Positions 5,805 to 13,981 of a DNA stretch of 18,539 nucleotides are shown piece by piece. The stretch is from 2-02-FULL-62-17 sp046153355. Lineage in GTDB: Bacteria; Pseudomonadota; Gammaproteobacteria; Burkholderiales; SG8-39. The stretch spans positions 1 to 18,539 of the forward strand of contig JBJXEY010000538.1 of the NCBI GenBank assembly GCA_046153355.1. The letters run 5' to 3'. Both the position numbers and the translations under genes were made by a program. The notes beneath the pieces were generated by a model that saw nothing but the letters and a program-made list of their open reading frames with translations, was not told the DNA's origin and searched no databases. Every line of letters begins with the position of its first letter. Positions within the stretch are counted from its first letter, which is position 1.

Positions 5805-7913
5805 CTATCGGCCATATACCGCTTGCGGCAGCCACAATCCAATCTGCGGAAACGCGTACAGCAACACCAACGCGATGACTTGAATTCCCATGAAAGGCAT
5901 CATCCCGGCGAATATCTGATTCAAAGTTACGTGCGGCGGTGCTACACCTTTCAGATAAAACGCGGCCATGGCAACCGGTGGCGAGAGGAACGCGGTTTGC
6001 AGATTCAATGCCACCAGCAAGCCAAAAAACAGCGGATCAATGTTGAAGTGCGGCAGCAGCGGAATAAATATCGGCATGAAGATCACAATGATCTCGGTCC
6101 ACTCCAACGGCCATCCCAGAATAAATATAATGAATTGCGCAAGGATCATGAATTGCAGGGGCGTCAGATCCATGGAAAGCACCCACTTCTCTACCAGATC
6201 CTGCCCGCCCAGCAACGCAAACGCCGCCGAAAATATAGCCGAACCGACGAACAGCCAACACACCATGGCGCTGGTTTTAGCGGTGAGAAACGAAGACTCT
6301 TTGACTATTCTGCCCAACTCGCGGAGGGTGGCCATGGTGGCTCGGGAGGTGGTCGCCCCCCCGCCTTGGCGCGATTGCGCGACAAATCGATAGGAGGCCG
6401 CAAGCAAAAAGCCGCCGAAGGCGCCTACGGCCGCAGCCTCGGTGGGCGTGGATAGGCCAAAAACAATAGAACCCAACACCGCCAGAATCAGCACCGCTAG
6501 CGGAAAAAAAGACGTCAGCAACATTTTGAAAATTTCATGCCGCGCCCAAGTCCAGATGCTGTAGAGAAAACCCATCAACACCACGCAAACCCCTAGAGTG
6601 ATCCAGAACCAATTCGGTACCGGCCTCGCCTCTGCTTGGCTCGGCGCAACCTCGGCCGATTGCGGCGCGGCGCCAGGGGTAACACCGACGGGTTGGGTTT
6701 CAGCAGTAGCGGCAGCCACATCGCTACTGGTGTTTCGCGGCGCAACGCCAGGTTTCGCCACGGCATCGTCGGCGCCCGGTGGCAACGGCAGATCGTTTGC
6801 TTGTGGACTGTCACTTGCGCCCGGCGGCAACGCTAAATCGGTCGAGCCTTGCCCTGCGGTATCCCCCACGCTCCCTGGTTCCGCGATGTCGATCGCCGGC
6901 GGTACTGCGGTGCCTGCCGCACCATCCTCGAATCCCATACCGCGGGTATCGATAACCTCGACTGGCGCAGTGACGGAGAGGTAGATTCCTCCCAACAATG
7001 AGAACACAAAAAAAGCAGGCAGCAACGCGATTAGCAACTGGCCGGCTAGAGTGCCGCGTGCATTGGCCAGACCCGCCTTGCCCCTCACGCCGCGCCAATA
7101 ACCTACCAGCGCATTTTGTCCGCCTTTAAGCAGTGATTGGGTGTACTGCGGCAGGGGCACGGTTCGATCCGCCTCGGACAGAGGCGGCATGAGATGCGGT
7201 TTCCATTTCGCCAGCAACATGACATAGGCAATATACAAACCGGCCAACATCAATCCGGGAAAGAACGCGCCCGCGTACAACTGCACCACCGAGACGCCTG
7301 CGGTGGCGCCATACACAATGAGCAGCACCGAAGGCGGAATAAGAATCCCCAGGCATCCCCCGGCGGTCACCGCGCCCGCCGACACCTGAACGCTGTAGCC
7401 AGCCCGCAGCATTGCCGGAAATGCGAGCAGGCCCATCAACGTCACTACGGCACCGACTATGCCGGTCGCCGTGGCAAATATCGCGCAGGTGACGATAGTG
7501 GCTACCGCCAAGGAACCGGGAAGGCGCGCCATGGCAAGGTGCAGGCTCTTGAACAATTTATCGATCAGTGAAGCGCGCTCGACCAGGTAACCCATGAACA
7601 CGAACAGGGGCACCGCAATGAGCACATCATTCGACATCACGCCATAAGCGCGCTGCACCATGAGATCCAGCACTTGTTGATTAGCCAGGGCGGGATCGCT
7701 GCTGCGATAGGCAATCCAGGCAAAAAACATTCCCAGACCCATCAGGGTGAAGGCTGTGGGAAAGCCCAGCATGATGGCGACCACGATAAGCGCCAGCATG
7801 ATCAGACCCAAATGCCCATTGGTCAGATTGGTCCAGGGAGTAAAAATAATGATGGTGAGAAGAATAATTCCCATCAGCGAGAAACCGAACCACAACTCCT
7901 TGCGCACCTTCAT
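5805..7913 (-). CDS. dctM: TRAP transporter large permease (DctM), expanded form
   Basis: This is the large inner-membrane subunit of a TRAP transporter, which imports organic acids using the ion gradient (sodium in studied members). The 702 aa far exceed the usual ~430. The N-terminal half has normal DctM helices (GFPTAFTLMGLGMFFAW at 50-66; VPLFVFMGYLVERA at 101-114; GGCLGILIPPSVLLIVYG at 185-202). The canonical STPTEAAAVGA is at 488-498 and LSPPVAMAAFYLKGV at 643-657. Between them lies an insertion. A segment resembling the TPTEAA helix (LLPAFFVF...LGGIYLSVTAPVEV, 297-320) is followed by a Pro/Ala/Gly-rich linker (about 321-433) with a repeated LPPGA motif, then another membrane segment (435-455). 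The pattern suggests the mannitol/chloroaromatic (FcbT3, COG4664) branch, where longer proteins occur. The ATG overlaps the dctQ stop (ATGA). Confidence 0.9.
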   Translation of the reverse strand: MKVRKELWFGFSLMGIILLTIIIFTPWTNLTNGHLGLIMLALIVVAIMLGFPTAFTLMGLGMFFAWIAYRSSDPALANQQVLDLMVQRAYGVMSNDVLIAVPLFVFMGYLVERASLIDKLFKSLHLAMARLPGSLAVATIVTCAIFATATGIVGAVVTLMGLLAFPAMLRAGYSVQVSAGAVTAGGCLGILIPPSVLLIVYGATAGVSVVQLYAGAFFPGLMLAGLYIAYVMLLAKWKPHLMPPLSEADRTVPLPQYTQSLLKGGQNALVGYWRGVRGKAGLANARGTLAGQLLIALLPAFFVFSLLGGIYLSVTAPVEVIDTRGMGFEDGAAGTAVPPAIDIAEPGSVGDTAGQGSTDLALPPGASDSPQANDLPLPPGADDAVAKPGVAPRNTSSDVAAATAETQPVGVTPGAAPQSAEVAPSQAEARPVPNWFWITLGVCVVLMGFLYSIWTWARHEIFKMLLTSFFPLAVLILAVLGSIVFGLSTPTEAAAVGAFGGFLLAASYRFVAQSRQGGGATTSRATMATLRELGRIVKESSFLTAKTSAMVCWLFVGSAIFSAAFALLGGQDLVEKWVLSMDLTPLQFMILAQFIIFILGWPLEWTEIIVIFMPIFIPLLPHFNIDPLFFGLLVALNLQTAFLSPPVAMAAFYLKGVAPPHVTLNQIFAGMMPFMGIQVIALVLLYAFPQIGLWLPQAVYGR

Positions 7914-8545
7914 TGCGTCGCCCCGCCGGTTTTTTTGGTCCGCGTAAGCGTCTCGCCCAGTTCGCGAATATCCGCGTCAGTGACGTGCACCATCTCCTTC
8001 AGCTTGGCGACGTCCACCTCAACCACGTCATCTTCACGCGAGGGCCAATCGCCGGTTTTAATGCAAATGACACAGCGAATAATCTCCACGATACCTTGCA
8101 GCAACAAGATGGTGCCGGCTATCGGGATGACGGTTTTGAAGGGATACAAAGGCGGGCCATCGGCGGTGATGCTGGAGTGCTCGTTGATTGCCCAGGAACC
8201 TGCCGCATAAAAATAACCCGCCCATGCCAAGGCAAAGACGCCCGGAATGAAAAACACAATGTATAGCGTGAGATCAAGGGTCGCCTGGGTGCGAGGCCTG
8301 AAAAATCCGTAGAGCACATCGCCGCGCACATGGCCGTTTTGCGAAAGCGTATAGGCGCCTGCCATCATAAATAGCGTGCCGTAGCACATGATCATCGCGT
8401 CGAAGGCCCAGGCGTGAGGGGTGCCAAGGGCATAGCGGGAAAACACTTCCCAACTGATGAGCAAAGTGAGCACTACGATGAACCAGGAAAACGCCCGTCC
8501 CACCCAGGTGCTTACCTTATCGACGAACAGAAGAAGTTTTTGCAT
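7910..8545 (-). CDS. dctQ: TRAP transporter small permease (DctQ)
   Basis: This is the small inner-membrane subunit that pairs with DctM. The 211 aa show four hydrophobic segments (about 16-36, 46-66, 88-110 and 136-156), with SWEVFSRYALGTPHAW after the first. A hydrophilic, acidic C-terminal tail (about 162-211) is longer than in many DctQ proteins; longer DctQ forms occur in the FcbT2-type group. The ATG at 8543-8545 is chosen because GGGA lies seven bases upstream. A TTG at 8570-8572 would add nine residues and has poorer support. The stop overlaps the dctM start by four bases, so translation is coupled. A terminator separates it from dctP. Confidence 0.88.
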   Translation of the reverse strand: MQKLLLFVDKVSTWVGRAFSWFIVVLTLLISWEVFSRYALGTPHAWAFDAMIMCYGTLFMMAGAYTLSQNGHVRGDVLYGFFRPRTQATLDLTLYIVFFIPGVFALAWAGYFYAAGSWAINEHSSITADGPPLYPFKTVIPIAGTILLLQGIVEIIRCVICIKTGDWPSREDDVVEVDVAKLKEMVHVTDADIRELGETLTRTKKTGGATQ

Positions 8546-8640
8546 TTGCGCATCCCAATTTATCTGCGGCAAGAGCTACCGTGCACTCGCCTCGCCGGCC
8601 ACAATCATCACCGTGCGGTAACCTCTAATCGCGACTACTC

Positions 8641-8673
8641 AAAAAAAACACCACCCGGCAATGCCGGATGGTG
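8641..8673 (-). terminator. Intrinsic terminator between dctP and dctQ
   Basis: On the minus strand an 11-bp stem (8663-8673 with 8649-8659, one G-U pair) closes a 3-nt loop and is followed by eight Ts (8648-8641). It begins about 20 bases after the dctP stop and about 95 bases before dctQ. It should end most dctP messages and let some read on, giving more binding protein than membrane subunits. Such an arrangement is common for binding-protein transporters. Confidence 0.85.
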
Positions 8674-8693
8674 CGCGGGAATCGCGACTTCTC

Positions 8694-9851
8694 TCAGCCT
8701 TTTTTCGCTGGCGCCGCGGCGGCAGGTTTGCCGAAATAATGGTTGTACGCCATGCGCCGGTCGACGTTGTTGTTGAAATCCCAGCGCAACACACGTTGCG
8801 CAAAGGCGCGTTGCGATTCGACAATTTCCTTGAATAATGGATTTTCCCCGGATTTCTTCGCCGCCACCTGATCATAAGCGCGCAATTGCGCCTGAAGCAC
8901 TTCAGGGGGAGTGCGGTAGAAGGTGACTTTGTCCTTGGTCTCCATCTCGATGTAGTCCTTGGAGTAACGGTCGATCGACTTCCACACCAGGTCTTGCGAT
9001 GCCGCCTCCACGCCATTTTCGATAATGGCTTTCATACGCGCGGGCAGCGCATCGTATTTGGTCTTATTGAACATGATTTCGAACTGTTCGGCGTTCTGGT
9101 GATAGCTTTGCAACATGCAAACCTTGGAAACATCCGGGAATCCCAGCACCCGGTCGGAACTCATGTTATTGAATTCCGCCGCATCCAGAAGACCCCGATC
9201 CATCGCGGGAACGATCTCACCACCGGGCAGCGCATTGACCGCCACACCCAGCGCGGTAAACACATCCACCGACAAACCTACGGTGCGGTATTTCAAGCCC
9301 TTGAGATCCGCGGCGGTGCGAATCGGTTTCTTGAACCAGCCCAGCGGTTGTGTCCACATCGGACCATAGGGGAAGGAGACTACGTTGGCGCCGACCGAGG
9401 CGTAGAGTTTTTCCAGAAGTAGTTTCCCACCGCCATATTTGTGCCAGGCGAGCAACTGTTGCGCGTCCATGCCAAACGCCGGCCCGGAGCCCCATAGCGC
9501 GAGCGCAGCCTGCTTGCCGTAGTGATACACCACCACGCCGTGACCACCATCCAAGGTGCCTTTTGTGACGGCATCGAGCAAGCCGAATGCGGGAACCACG
9601 GCGCCCGCGGGCAACACCTCGATACGCAGATCGCCGCCGGTCATGTCATTGACCTTTTTGGCAAAATCATTGGCGTATTCGTGGAAAATATCTTTCGCAG
9701 GCCAAGTACTCTGCCAGCGCATGGAGATTGGCCCTTGGGCTTTCACGATGGTCGGAAACCCCAGCGTAGTTACCCCTGCGGCGGCAGCGGCAGCCCCAGT
9801 GATGAATTTGCGACGTGTGGCGAGGTCCTTCTTGACTGGCTCTTTGTTCAT
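8694..9851 (-). CDS. dctP: TRAP transporter periplasmic binding protein (DctP), Tat-exported
   Basis: This is the soluble receptor of the TRAP transporter, 385 aa. A twin-arginine signal is clear: TRRKFIT (12-18), then an Ala-rich hydrophobic stretch and likely cleavage after IVKA (about residue 38). Tat export with this N-terminus is usual for the TakP/FcbT1 (COG4663) group, which binds 2-oxo acids or aromatic carboxylates, sometimes as dimers. The mature protein starts ISMRWQSTWPAKDIFHEYA. The ligand-carboxylate arginine is expected at about Arg189 in GLKYRTVGLSVDVFTALGV, followed by the signature ALPGGEIVPAMDRGLLDAAEF. The start is fixed by GGAGGA at 9855-9860; an in-frame ATG upstream would add 20 residues and lacks a signal context. 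The exact ligand is not known. Confidence 0.92.
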   Translation of the reverse strand: MNKEPVKKDLATRRKFITGAAAAAAGVTTLGFPTIVKAQGPISMRWQSTWPAKDIFHEYANDFAKKVNDMTGGDLRIEVLPAGAVVPAFGLLDAVTKGTLDGGHGVVVYHYGKQAALALWGSGPAFGMDAQQLLAWHKYGGGKLLLEKLYASVGANVVSFPYGPMWTQPLGWFKKPIRTAADLKGLKYRTVGLSVDVFTALGVAVNALPGGEIVPAMDRGLLDAAEFNNMSSDRVLGFPDVSKVCMLQSYHQNAEQFEIMFNKTKYDALPARMKAIIENGVEAASQDLVWKSIDRYSKDYIEMETKDKVTFYRTPPEVLQAQLRAYDQVAAKKSGENPLFKEIVESQRAFAQRVLRWDFNNNVDRRMAYNHYFGKPAAAAPAKKG

Positions 9852-9854
9852 ATT

Positions 9855-9860
9855 TCCTCC
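9855..9860 (-). promoter_or_regulatory. Strong ribosome site that fixes the dctP start
   Basis: GGAGGA on the minus strand lies three bases (AAT) before the ATG at 9849-9851; the usable core GGAG is five bases away. It is the strongest Shine-Dalgarno match in the window, in keeping with a highly made binding protein. Confidence 0.75.
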
Positions 9861-9930
9861 TGGAAGATCCGTGGGTTGAAACTCGGGGACACCTGTTGCC
9901 GCCGCAGCCACTTGGAATGCGAAGGCTTAA

Positions 9931-9966
9931 TAGGAGAATCCTAATAGTCGAATGCCGCAAATGCAA
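9931..9966 (-). promoter_or_regulatory. Candidate dctPQM promoter with operator-like repeat
   Basis: On the minus strand TTGCAT (9966-9961) and TAGGAT (9943-9938) are 17 bp apart. The -10 matches 4 of 6 bases and the -35 matches 3 of 6. The inverted repeat TAGGA-N3-TCCTA (9931-9943) exactly overlaps the -10 box and the expected start, where a repressor could act. The rest of the 251-bp gap between lutC and dctP (9852-10102) shows only a 6-bp hairpin (10065-10090) without a T run, a weak terminator candidate after lutC. Confidence 0.3.
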
Positions 9967-10102
9967 GCAATCGTTCCGGAAAGAGACTCATTGCGCGACC
10001 GATTGGTATGCGGAACAGAGCAAGGGCATAGCAGCTGTGGCACATGCAACCCCCATAAAGGTCATTGCGGAAATCGCCAAACTGCCGCAAACCGCCTATT
10101 TC

Positions 10103-10804
10103 TTACGCGGTGCTTACTATGACGATATGCACACGGTAGGGCCCATGCGCCCCGAGCACCATTTGTTGCTCGATATCCGCGGTGCGCGAAGGCCCGGAGA
10201 TAAAGTTCACGGCTCGTGGCAGGAATCCCAGCTCATTGCGCGCCAAGGTCCATGCGTCTTCCATGTGCGCAACAATTCGCGACGCCGGCACGACGGCAAC
10301 GTGGGTCTCTGGCAGCAAACTCACTGTCGCCGGCGTTCGTGGGCCCGATACCACCATCAAGGTGCCGGTCTCGGCAAGCGCGGCAAAGGCACCGGTGACA
10401 CCAATCGCATCGCTATCGACCGCGCCACCCGCCTTGAGATCGAATCCGGCGCCTACCCAATCGATATGTTGTAGCGCCGGCCAAACGCAACCACGGCGAG
10501 GAAGTTTCAGCGTATCGAGATAGTTGGCTACGGCCGCAGGCACATCACCCTCGTGCGCTACCAGTTCACTGGTGCTTTGGCTCGCTTGGGCCATGGCGCG
10601 AAATTTCGCCACCAGATCCCCGGCGATTTCTGGCTGCGGACCACGCGGATGCGCGGCTAGATATGAATCGATGGCTTCACGGTCCGCAGGCGACTCTTTA
10701 GCCGCGCGCCCCTGGGCGCGGCGAATTTGCTCGAGGATACGTTTGCGCGCTCGATCGGATGCGTCATTTGCCAAATTCGCGCTCGTGGGATTCGAGTTCG
10801 CCAT
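10103..10804 (-). CDS. lutC: LutC/YkgG family LUD-domain protein
   Basis: The 233-aa protein belongs to the LUD family (LutC/YkgG), a component of the LutABC L-lactate-oxidising complex. The C-terminal LUD domain is clear: AETGTLMV at about 144-151, SGPSRTADIE at 203-212 and LGAHGP at 217-222. The N-terminal part starts with a basic helix (DRARKRILEQIRRAQG), as in LutC. No lutA or lutB is nearby; it follows pntB by only 11 bp and is probably in the same operon. The ATG at 10802-10804 is the first after the pntB stop. The frame is open further upstream, but that region overlaps pntB. The Shine-Dalgarno site is weak, so coupling to pntB translation is likely. Its role outside a LutABC set is unknown; a link to glycolate or lactate oxidation is inference. 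Confidence 0.88.
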   Translation of the reverse strand: MANSNPTSANLANDASDRARKRILEQIRRAQGRAAKESPADREAIDSYLAAHPRGPQPEIAGDLVAKFRAMAQASQSTSELVAHEGDVPAAVANYLDTLKLPRRGCVWPALQHIDWVGAGFDLKAGGAVDSDAIGVTGAFAALAETGTLMVVSGPRTPATVSLLPETHVAVVPASRIVAHMEDAWTLARNELGFLPRAVNFISGPSRTADIEQQMVLGAHGPYRVHIVIVSTA

Positions 10805-10815
10805 GGCAGTCTGGT

Positions 10816-12228
10816 TTAGACCTTTAACGCCACCAAAACTTCGTCCAGCATCTTCTTCGCATCGCCAAACAACATGCGATTGTTTTCCTTGTAGAAGAGC
10901 GGATTGTCCACGCCGGCATAACCCGAGGCCATGCTGCGCTTCATCACGATCGAGGTCTTTGATTTCCACACTTCCAGCACCGGCATGCCGGCGATGGGGC
11001 TGCCAGGATCATCCTGCGCGGCGGGGTTCACGATATCGTTGGCGCCGATCACCATGGTGACGTCGGTCTCGGGGAAATCTTCGTTGATCTCATCCATCTC
11101 AAGCACCACGTCATAAGGCACCTTGGCCTCGGCCAGCAACACGTTCATATGGCCAGGCATGCGCCCCGCGACCGGGTGTATGCCAAAACGCACCTTGATG
11201 CCTTTTTCGCGTAGATGCCGTGTAATTTCGAACACGGTGTGCTGCGCCTGCGCCACCGCCATGCCGTAGCCGGGCACGATGATGACGTTTTTGGCTTCGC
11301 GCAATAGCTCTGCGGTCTCAGATGCGCTCACCGGCACCACCTCGCCCGCAGGCGCCGTGCCGGCCGCGGCCACCGTGCCACCCGTGGTACCAAAGCCGCC
11401 AGCGATCACGCTCAAAAAATGCCGGTTCATGGCGCGGCACATGATGTAGGAAAGAATCGCTCCGCTGGAACCGACCAGCGCGCCGATAACAATTAACAGG
11501 TCATTGGACAACATGAAGCCGGTAGCCGCTGCCGCCCAACCCGAATAACTATTCAACATCGACACCACCACCGGCATATCAGCGCCGCCAATGGCCATCA
11601 CCATGTGAATGCCAAACAACAGCGCAATCACCGTCATGACGATGAGCGGTGTCATGCCCGCTTCAATCGACTCGGCGCGCAGAAACTCGCGCCCATACCA
11701 CAGCACCACCAAGAGGCCAATCAGGTTTATCCAATGACGCGCGGGCAATAACAACGGCTTGCCGCCAATCTTTCCCGAGAGTTTGCCAAACGCAATGATG
11801 GAACCGGAGAAGGTCACCGCACCAATAAAGATGCCGATGTAGATCTCGATTTCATGGATCATTTTCTCCGCGTGGGAGAAACCACTCGAGGCCGCCGGAT
11901 CGATGTAGCTGGTGAAACCTACCAGCATCGCCGCCAAGCCCACCAGGCTGTGCATCAGCGCGACCAGCTCGGGCATCTGCGTCATTTGCACGGTGCGCGC
12001 GGCATAAAAACCAATACTGCCACCCACCACCATGGCGCCGATAATCCACGGGATACCCGCGGCGGTGACACTTGGCCCAAAAATGGTGGCAAGCACAGCA
12101 ATCGTCATGCCAATCATGCCGTACAGGTTGCCGCGACGCGAAGACTCAGGGTGCGACAAGCCACCCAGGCTCATGATAAAGAGGATGGTTGCCGCTATGT
12201 AGGAAACCGTTGCAAGACTTGCGGACAT
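10816..12228 (-). CDS. pntB: NAD(P) transhydrogenase subunit beta
   Basis: This is the membrane subunit of the proton-translocating transhydrogenase, which makes NADPH from NADH using the proton gradient. The 470 aa (E. coli about 462) start with a run of membrane helices, with the functionally important His in ALMHSLVGLAAM (about residue 92). They end in the soluble NADP-binding domain III: VPGYGMAVAQAQ, FGIHPVAGRMPGHMNVLLAEA and IGANDIVNPAAQDDP. All are canonical. The start has AAGGAAAAGACA just before the ATG, and pntA ends 10 bp upstream, so they form one operon. The lutC gene follows 11 bp later. Confidence 0.96.
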   Translation of the reverse strand: MSASLATVSYIAATILFIMSLGGLSHPESSRRGNLYGMIGMTIAVLATIFGPSVTAAGIPWIIGAMVVGGSIGFYAARTVQMTQMPELVALMHSLVGLAAMLVGFTSYIDPAASSGFSHAEKMIHEIEIYIGIFIGAVTFSGSIIAFGKLSGKIGGKPLLLPARHWINLIGLLVVLWYGREFLRAESIEAGMTPLIVMTVIALLFGIHMVMAIGGADMPVVVSMLNSYSGWAAAATGFMLSNDLLIVIGALVGSSGAILSYIMCRAMNRHFLSVIAGGFGTTGGTVAAAGTAPAGEVVPVSASETAELLREAKNVIIVPGYGMAVAQAQHTVFEITRHLREKGIKVRFGIHPVAGRMPGHMNVLLAEAKVPYDVVLEMDEINEDFPETDVTMVIGANDIVNPAAQDDPGSPIAGMPVLEVWKSKTSIVMKRSMASGYAGVDNPLFYKENNRMLFGDAKKMLDEVLVALKV

Positions 12229-12238
12229 TGTCTTTTCC

Positions 12239-13825
12239 TTACCTTCGGAACATCGCGAGCATGCGATGCGTCACGGCGAATCCGCCAAACATATTGATGG
12301 CGGTTAGCACCAAAGCGGCCACCGCCATGCCCAGAATCCAAGTATCGGGACGCGAAGCGTCGGCCTGAAGCGGTGGCGAAATCTGCACCAAGGCCCCAAT
12401 GGCGATGATGCTGCTAATCGCATTGGTGACACTCATCAAAGGCGTGTGCAGCGCCGGCGTGACATTCCACACCACCATGTAGCCGACAAAACAAGCCAAC
12501 ACAAATACCGTGAAGTGCGCAAGAAACGCCGCCGGTGCATTGGCGCCGATAAACCAGAAAACCAGCGCGCCGACCAAAAACAAACCCGCCAGCTTTCCGC
12601 CCGACATCGGCGCACCACCGCCGCCATGCCCGTGCGATGAGACAGGTGCCACAATCGGTTTGGCCGCAGCCGCACCAGCCGGCGCCGCGGAAAGTTTAGG
12701 TGCGGGCGGTGGCCAGGTCACATTGCCCTCCTTCACCACCGTGGTGCCACGCAGCACCTCGTCATCCATGTTGACGTTAATCACGCCATCCTTGGTTTTG
12801 CAAAGCTCTTCGGATAAGCGGAAAAGATTGGTTGCATACAAGGTGCTGGATTGTTTGGCTAAGCGACTGGGCAAATCGGTGTAGCCAATAATCGTCACGC
12901 CATGCTTGACGACAATCTGGTCGCGCTCGGTCAGCTCGCAATTGCCGCCCTGCTCAGCGGCCATATCCACAATCACGCTGCCCGGCTTCATTGACTGCAC
13001 CATCTCGGCGGTGATCAGGCGTGGCGCGGGTCTTCCCGGAATCAGCGCGGTGGTGATGATGATGTCGACTTCCTTCGCCTGTTTGGCAAAGGTGGCCAAT
13101 TGCGCCTTCTGGAAACCTTCGCTCATCACTTTGGCGTAGCCGCCGACACCGGCGCCTTCTTCCACGTAATCCACGGGTACAAATTCGCCGCCCATGGATT
13201 TCACTTGATCACCCACTTCGGGCCGCGTGTCATTGGCACGCACGATGGCGCCCAGACCCGCAGCGGCACCAATGGCCGCCAAGCCTGCTACACCCGCGCC
13301 AATGACAAACACCTTGGCCGGCGGCACCTTGCCCGCAGCGGTGATTTGCCCAGTGAAAAAACGTCCGAACTGATGCGCCGCTTCAATCACCGCGCGGTAA
13401 CCGGCGATATTCGCCATAGAACTCAAGGCATCGAGTTTCTGCGCGCGCGAAATGCGTGGCACGCTGTCCATCGCCAACACGGTGGCTTTTTTGGCCGCCA
13501 GTTGTTTCAACAACTCGGGATTCTGCGCGGGCCAGATGAAGCTCACTAGCGCGCCACCTTCGCGCAGCAAGCCGACTTCAGCGTCGTTGGGGCCGCGCAC
13601 CTTGAAAACAATATCGGAGGAACTCCACAGTTTGGCCGCCGAATCGACTACCGTCGCGCCCGCGGCTCGATAGGTGTCATCGCTGAAATTGGCCGCGTCC
13701 CCGGCGCCCGACTCCACGTGTACCGAGAAGCCCAATTTGATGAGTTTCTCCACCACTTCTGGCACTGTAGCAACGCGCTTCTCGCCTGGCGCCGTTTCTT
13801 TTGGCACCCCTATCACTTGCGGCAT
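12239..13825 (-). CDS. pntA: NAD(P) transhydrogenase subunit alpha (fused form)
   Basis: This subunit carries the NAD(H)-binding domain I and the first membrane helices. At 528 aa it is the fused E. coli type, not split into PntAA and PntAB as in many alphaproteobacteria. MDSVPRISRAQ (119-129) and GRFFTGQITAAGKVPPAKV lead into the nucleotide-binding motif GAGVAG (176-181). The region RPEVGDQVKSMG (201-212) follows. A Pro/Ala/Gly/His-rich linker spans about 375-408 (with SSHGHGGGGAP), followed by membrane segments and the conserved ALHTPLMSVTNAISSI (458-473). The ATG at 13823-13825 has GGGGGAAGC before it. It is divergent from adhC, and the 156-bp gap holds promoters for both. No defects are seen. 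Confidence 0.96.
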   Translation of the reverse strand: MPQVIGVPKETAPGEKRVATVPEVVEKLIKLGFSVHVESGAGDAANFSDDTYRAAGATVVDSAAKLWSSSDIVFKVRGPNDAEVGLLREGGALVSFIWPAQNPELLKQLAAKKATVLAMDSVPRISRAQKLDALSSMANIAGYRAVIEAAHQFGRFFTGQITAAGKVPPAKVFVIGAGVAGLAAIGAAAGLGAIVRANDTRPEVGDQVKSMGGEFVPVDYVEEGAGVGGYAKVMSEGFQKAQLATFAKQAKEVDIIITTALIPGRPAPRLITAEMVQSMKPGSVIVDMAAEQGGNCELTERDQIVVKHGVTIIGYTDLPSRLAKQSSTLYATNLFRLSEELCKTKDGVINVNMDDEVLRGTTVVKEGNVTWPPPAPKLSAAPAGAAAAKPIVAPVSSHGHGGGGAPMSGGKLAGLFLVGALVFWFIGANAPAAFLAHFTVFVLACFVGYMVVWNVTPALHTPLMSVTNAISSIIAIGALVQISPPLQADASRPDTWILGMAVAALVLTAINMFGGFAVTHRMLAMFRR

Positions 13826-13858
13826 GCTTCCCCCGAATTGATCGCGAATTTATCCATT

Positions 13859-13892
13859 CGACACGTTTGTCGATACAAAACCCAAGATTGTA
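13859..13892 (-). promoter_or_regulatory. Candidate pntA -10 box and adjacent palindrome
   Basis: On the minus strand TACAAT (13892-13887) matches the -10 consensus at 5 of 6 bases; no good -35 is seen 16-18 bp upstream. Just after the predicted start lies the palindrome CGACA-CGTT-TGTCG (13859-13872), an operator candidate in the leader. For adhC on the plus strand only a weak TACAAA box near 13953-13958 is visible. Together these make up the 156-bp divergent region 13826-13981. Confidence 0.3.
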
Positions 13893-13981
13893 CCAAGCCC
13901 CACGTGCAAAAAACACCGCTTCGCGGCACACTCGCGACTGCAACTCAACAACGCATTCGTACAAAAACCCCTGGAGCACGC

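Noticed and set aside
5823..6455. 210-codon plus-strand open frame inside dctM
   Set aside because: It is antisense to strongly supported DctM coding sequence, is rich in Gln, Arg and His as shadow frames are, and shows no family motif.
6729..6837. Repeated LPPGA-coding stretch in dctM as a tandem repeat or mobile insertion
   Set aside because: Only two imperfect copies exist, with no target duplication or terminal repeats; it reads as a low-complexity linker within an intact frame.
10065..10090. Hairpin TTGCGG/CCGCAA after lutC as an intrinsic terminator
   Set aside because: The stem is only 6 bp with a 14-base loop and no T run on the minus strand, so it is too weak to call.
9896..10474. 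192-codon plus-strand open frame across the dctP-lutC gap
   Set aside because: Most of it is antisense to lutC, it has no recognisable domain, and no ribosome site precedes it.
10805..10969. N-terminal extension of lutC
   Set aside because: It overlaps the end of pntB out of frame and has no LutC similarity.
13718..13981. N-terminal extension of adhC
   Set aside because: It overlaps pntA on the other strand and is not family-like; the ATG at 13982 gives the standard 369-aa enzyme with a GGAG site.
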